A DNA stretch of 64,000 bases. Source: Streptomyces prunicolor NBRC 13075 (GTDB taxonomy: Bacteria; Actinomycetota; Actinomycetes; Streptomycetales; Streptomycetaceae). Position 1 is the first letter of the stretch, and every line of letters starts with the position of its first letter. The notes below the pieces were generated by a model. It searched no databases. It worked only from the letters and a program-made list of their open reading frames with translations, and was not told where the DNA came from. This document shows positions 63,274 to 64,000 of the stretch, piece after piece. The stretch is from contig NZ_BARF01000008.1 in the NCBI RefSeq assembly GCF_000367365.1, positions 1 to 64,000 of the forward strand, given 5' to 3'. A program made the position numbers and the translations under genes.

Positions 63274-64000
63274 GTGGCCATCGTCGTCATCGCTCTCGTC
63301 GTCCTGGTCGCGGTCGCCGTCCTCGGCGGAGCGCACTGGTACGTCTGGCGCCGCCTGGTCCGCGACACCACGCGCGCGTGGGACCCCGCCCGCGTCACCG
63401 GCACGGCCGTACTGATCGCCGGCCCGCTGCTGATGATCGCGGCCCTGGCCGCCGAACGCGGCGGCGCCCCCTTCTGGCTCCAGCGCGCCCTGGGCTGGCC
63501 CGGCTTCCTGTGGATGGCCCTGGCGATCTACCTGCTGCTGGCCGTCCTCGCGGGTGAGGTCCTACGGCCGCTGCTGCGCCGGTTCGTGGAACGGCGCGGG
63601 CGGCCCGAGACGGCCGTAGTGGACAAGCCCTCCCTGGATGAGCCCTCCCCGGAGGAACCGTCCCCGCAGCCCCTCGCCGTCCCCTCCCGGCGTCTCTTCG
63701 TCTCCCGGGTCGTCGGGGGTGCGGCCGCCGCCGCGGCCGTCGGGACCGTCGGCTACGGCACCTACGGTGTCCTGCGCGGTCCGAGCGTCAAGCGGATCAC
63801 CGTGCCGCTGGCCAAGCTGCCGCGCTCCGCGCACGGGTTCAGGATCGCGGTGGTCAGCGACATCCACCTGGGGCCGGTCCTGGGGCGGGGTTTCGCGCAG
63901 CGGGTCGTCGACACGATCAACTCGACCCAGCCCGATCTGATCGCGGTCGTGGGTGACCTGGTGGACGGCAGCGTCAAGAACCTGGGACCGGCCGCGGCAC
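63274..64000 (+). CDS. metallophosphoesterase, membrane-anchored (partial, cut by window end)
   Basis: The 5' part of a YkuE/Icc-type phosphoesterase. It has an N-terminal helix (VAIVVIALVVLVAVAVLGG), two further helices (VTGTAVLIAGPLLMIAALAAE, FLWMALAIYLLLAVLAGEVL), an acidic Pro-rich loop, a fourth hydrophobic/twin-Arg-like segment (SRRLFVSRVVGGAAAAAAVGTVGYGTYG), then the catalytic domain with metal motifs SDIHLGP and GDLVDG. GTG 63274, four bases after the SCO4848-like stop. The GNH(E/D) and later His motifs lie beyond the window. Confidence 0.88.
   Translation, partial: MAIVVIALVVLVAVAVLGGAHWYVWRRLVRDTTRAWDPARVTGTAVLIAGPLLMIAALAAERGGAPFWLQRALGWPGFLWMALAIYLLLAVLAGEVLRPLLRRFVERRGRPETAVVDKPSLDEPSPEEPSPQPLAVPSRRLFVSRVVGGAAAAAAVGTVGYGTYGVLRGPSVKRITVPLAKLPRSAHGFRIAVVSDIHLGPVLGRGFAQRVVDTINSTQPDLIAVVGDLVDGSVKNLGPAAA

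Overview
The window is chromosomal DNA of a Streptomyces (or very close relative). The evidence is very high GC with strong third-position GC, frequent GTG starts and overlapping start/stop codons. Actinobacteria-specific families are present (DUF397, DUF5753, DUF2690, DUF3017, DUF6350, ALF repeats, an SCO4848-type small membrane protein), as are dispersed repeats typical of the genus. From memory, the order sucC-sucD, purN-purH, folD, mdh, betaine genes, glyA, trpS, D-Ala-D-Ala carboxypeptidase, SCO4848-like matches the S. coelicolor region around SCO4808-SCO4849. This is conserved core DNA with accessory islands.

Layout. 0-8.2 kb: a divergent five-gene set (SWIM and DUF5691 leftward; MoxR AAA ATPase, DUF5682, a 49-codon coupled ORF and a VWA protein rightward) resembling a MoxR/VWA chaperone-type module. 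8.3-12.2 kb: a secreted Pro/Val-rich protein and sucCD with a CRP-like upstream site, ended by a long inverted repeat. 12.2-18.6 kb: a membrane HTH/sigma-like hybrid, DUF6350 membrane protein, purN-purH. 18.5-20.4 kb: an ATPase/XRE/DUF397 regulatory set. 20.4-23.4 kb: ALF-repeat and RDD proteins, then an IS1341-type TnpB element carrying a divergent ribbon-helix-helix gene. 23.5-29.2 kb: folD-DUF3017, two paralogous HTH membrane proteins, mdh.

29.2-39.8 kb is the most accessory stretch: a siderophore-interacting protein, a truncated MFS transporter joined to a truncated flavin monooxygenase, AraC, MarR-GNAT and LysR regulators, SDR enzymes, an amidohydrolase, and several tandem repeats and palindromic operators. 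40-47.3 kb is a compact glycine betaine synthesis and uptake operon (betaine aldehyde dehydrogenase, choline oxidase/dehydrogenase, ABC ATPase, double permease, lipoprotein). 47.3-52.8 kb holds a PEP mutase-like protein, two AhpD-like proteins, a MocR regulator, a DMT transporter and ornithine aminotransferase. 52.9-54.5 kb is glyA behind a ZTP riboswitch. 54.5-57.9 kb is an ECF sigma locus whose two operons share a near-identical promoter. 57.9-64 kb is trpS, a 2'-5' RNA ligase-like protein, a DprE2-like reductase, a BrkB-family membrane protein, the carboxypeptidase, SCO4848-like and a metallophosphoesterase cut by the window end.

The most novel-looking item is the TnpB element: tnpB and the RHH gene start 17 bp apart inside one palindrome that also holds two mirror-image extended -10 elements. 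This suggests a self-contained, autoregulated RNA-guided nuclease unit. Next are the ECF promoter pair, the MFS/monooxygenase deletion junction and the MoxR/VWA module with its tiny coupled ORF.
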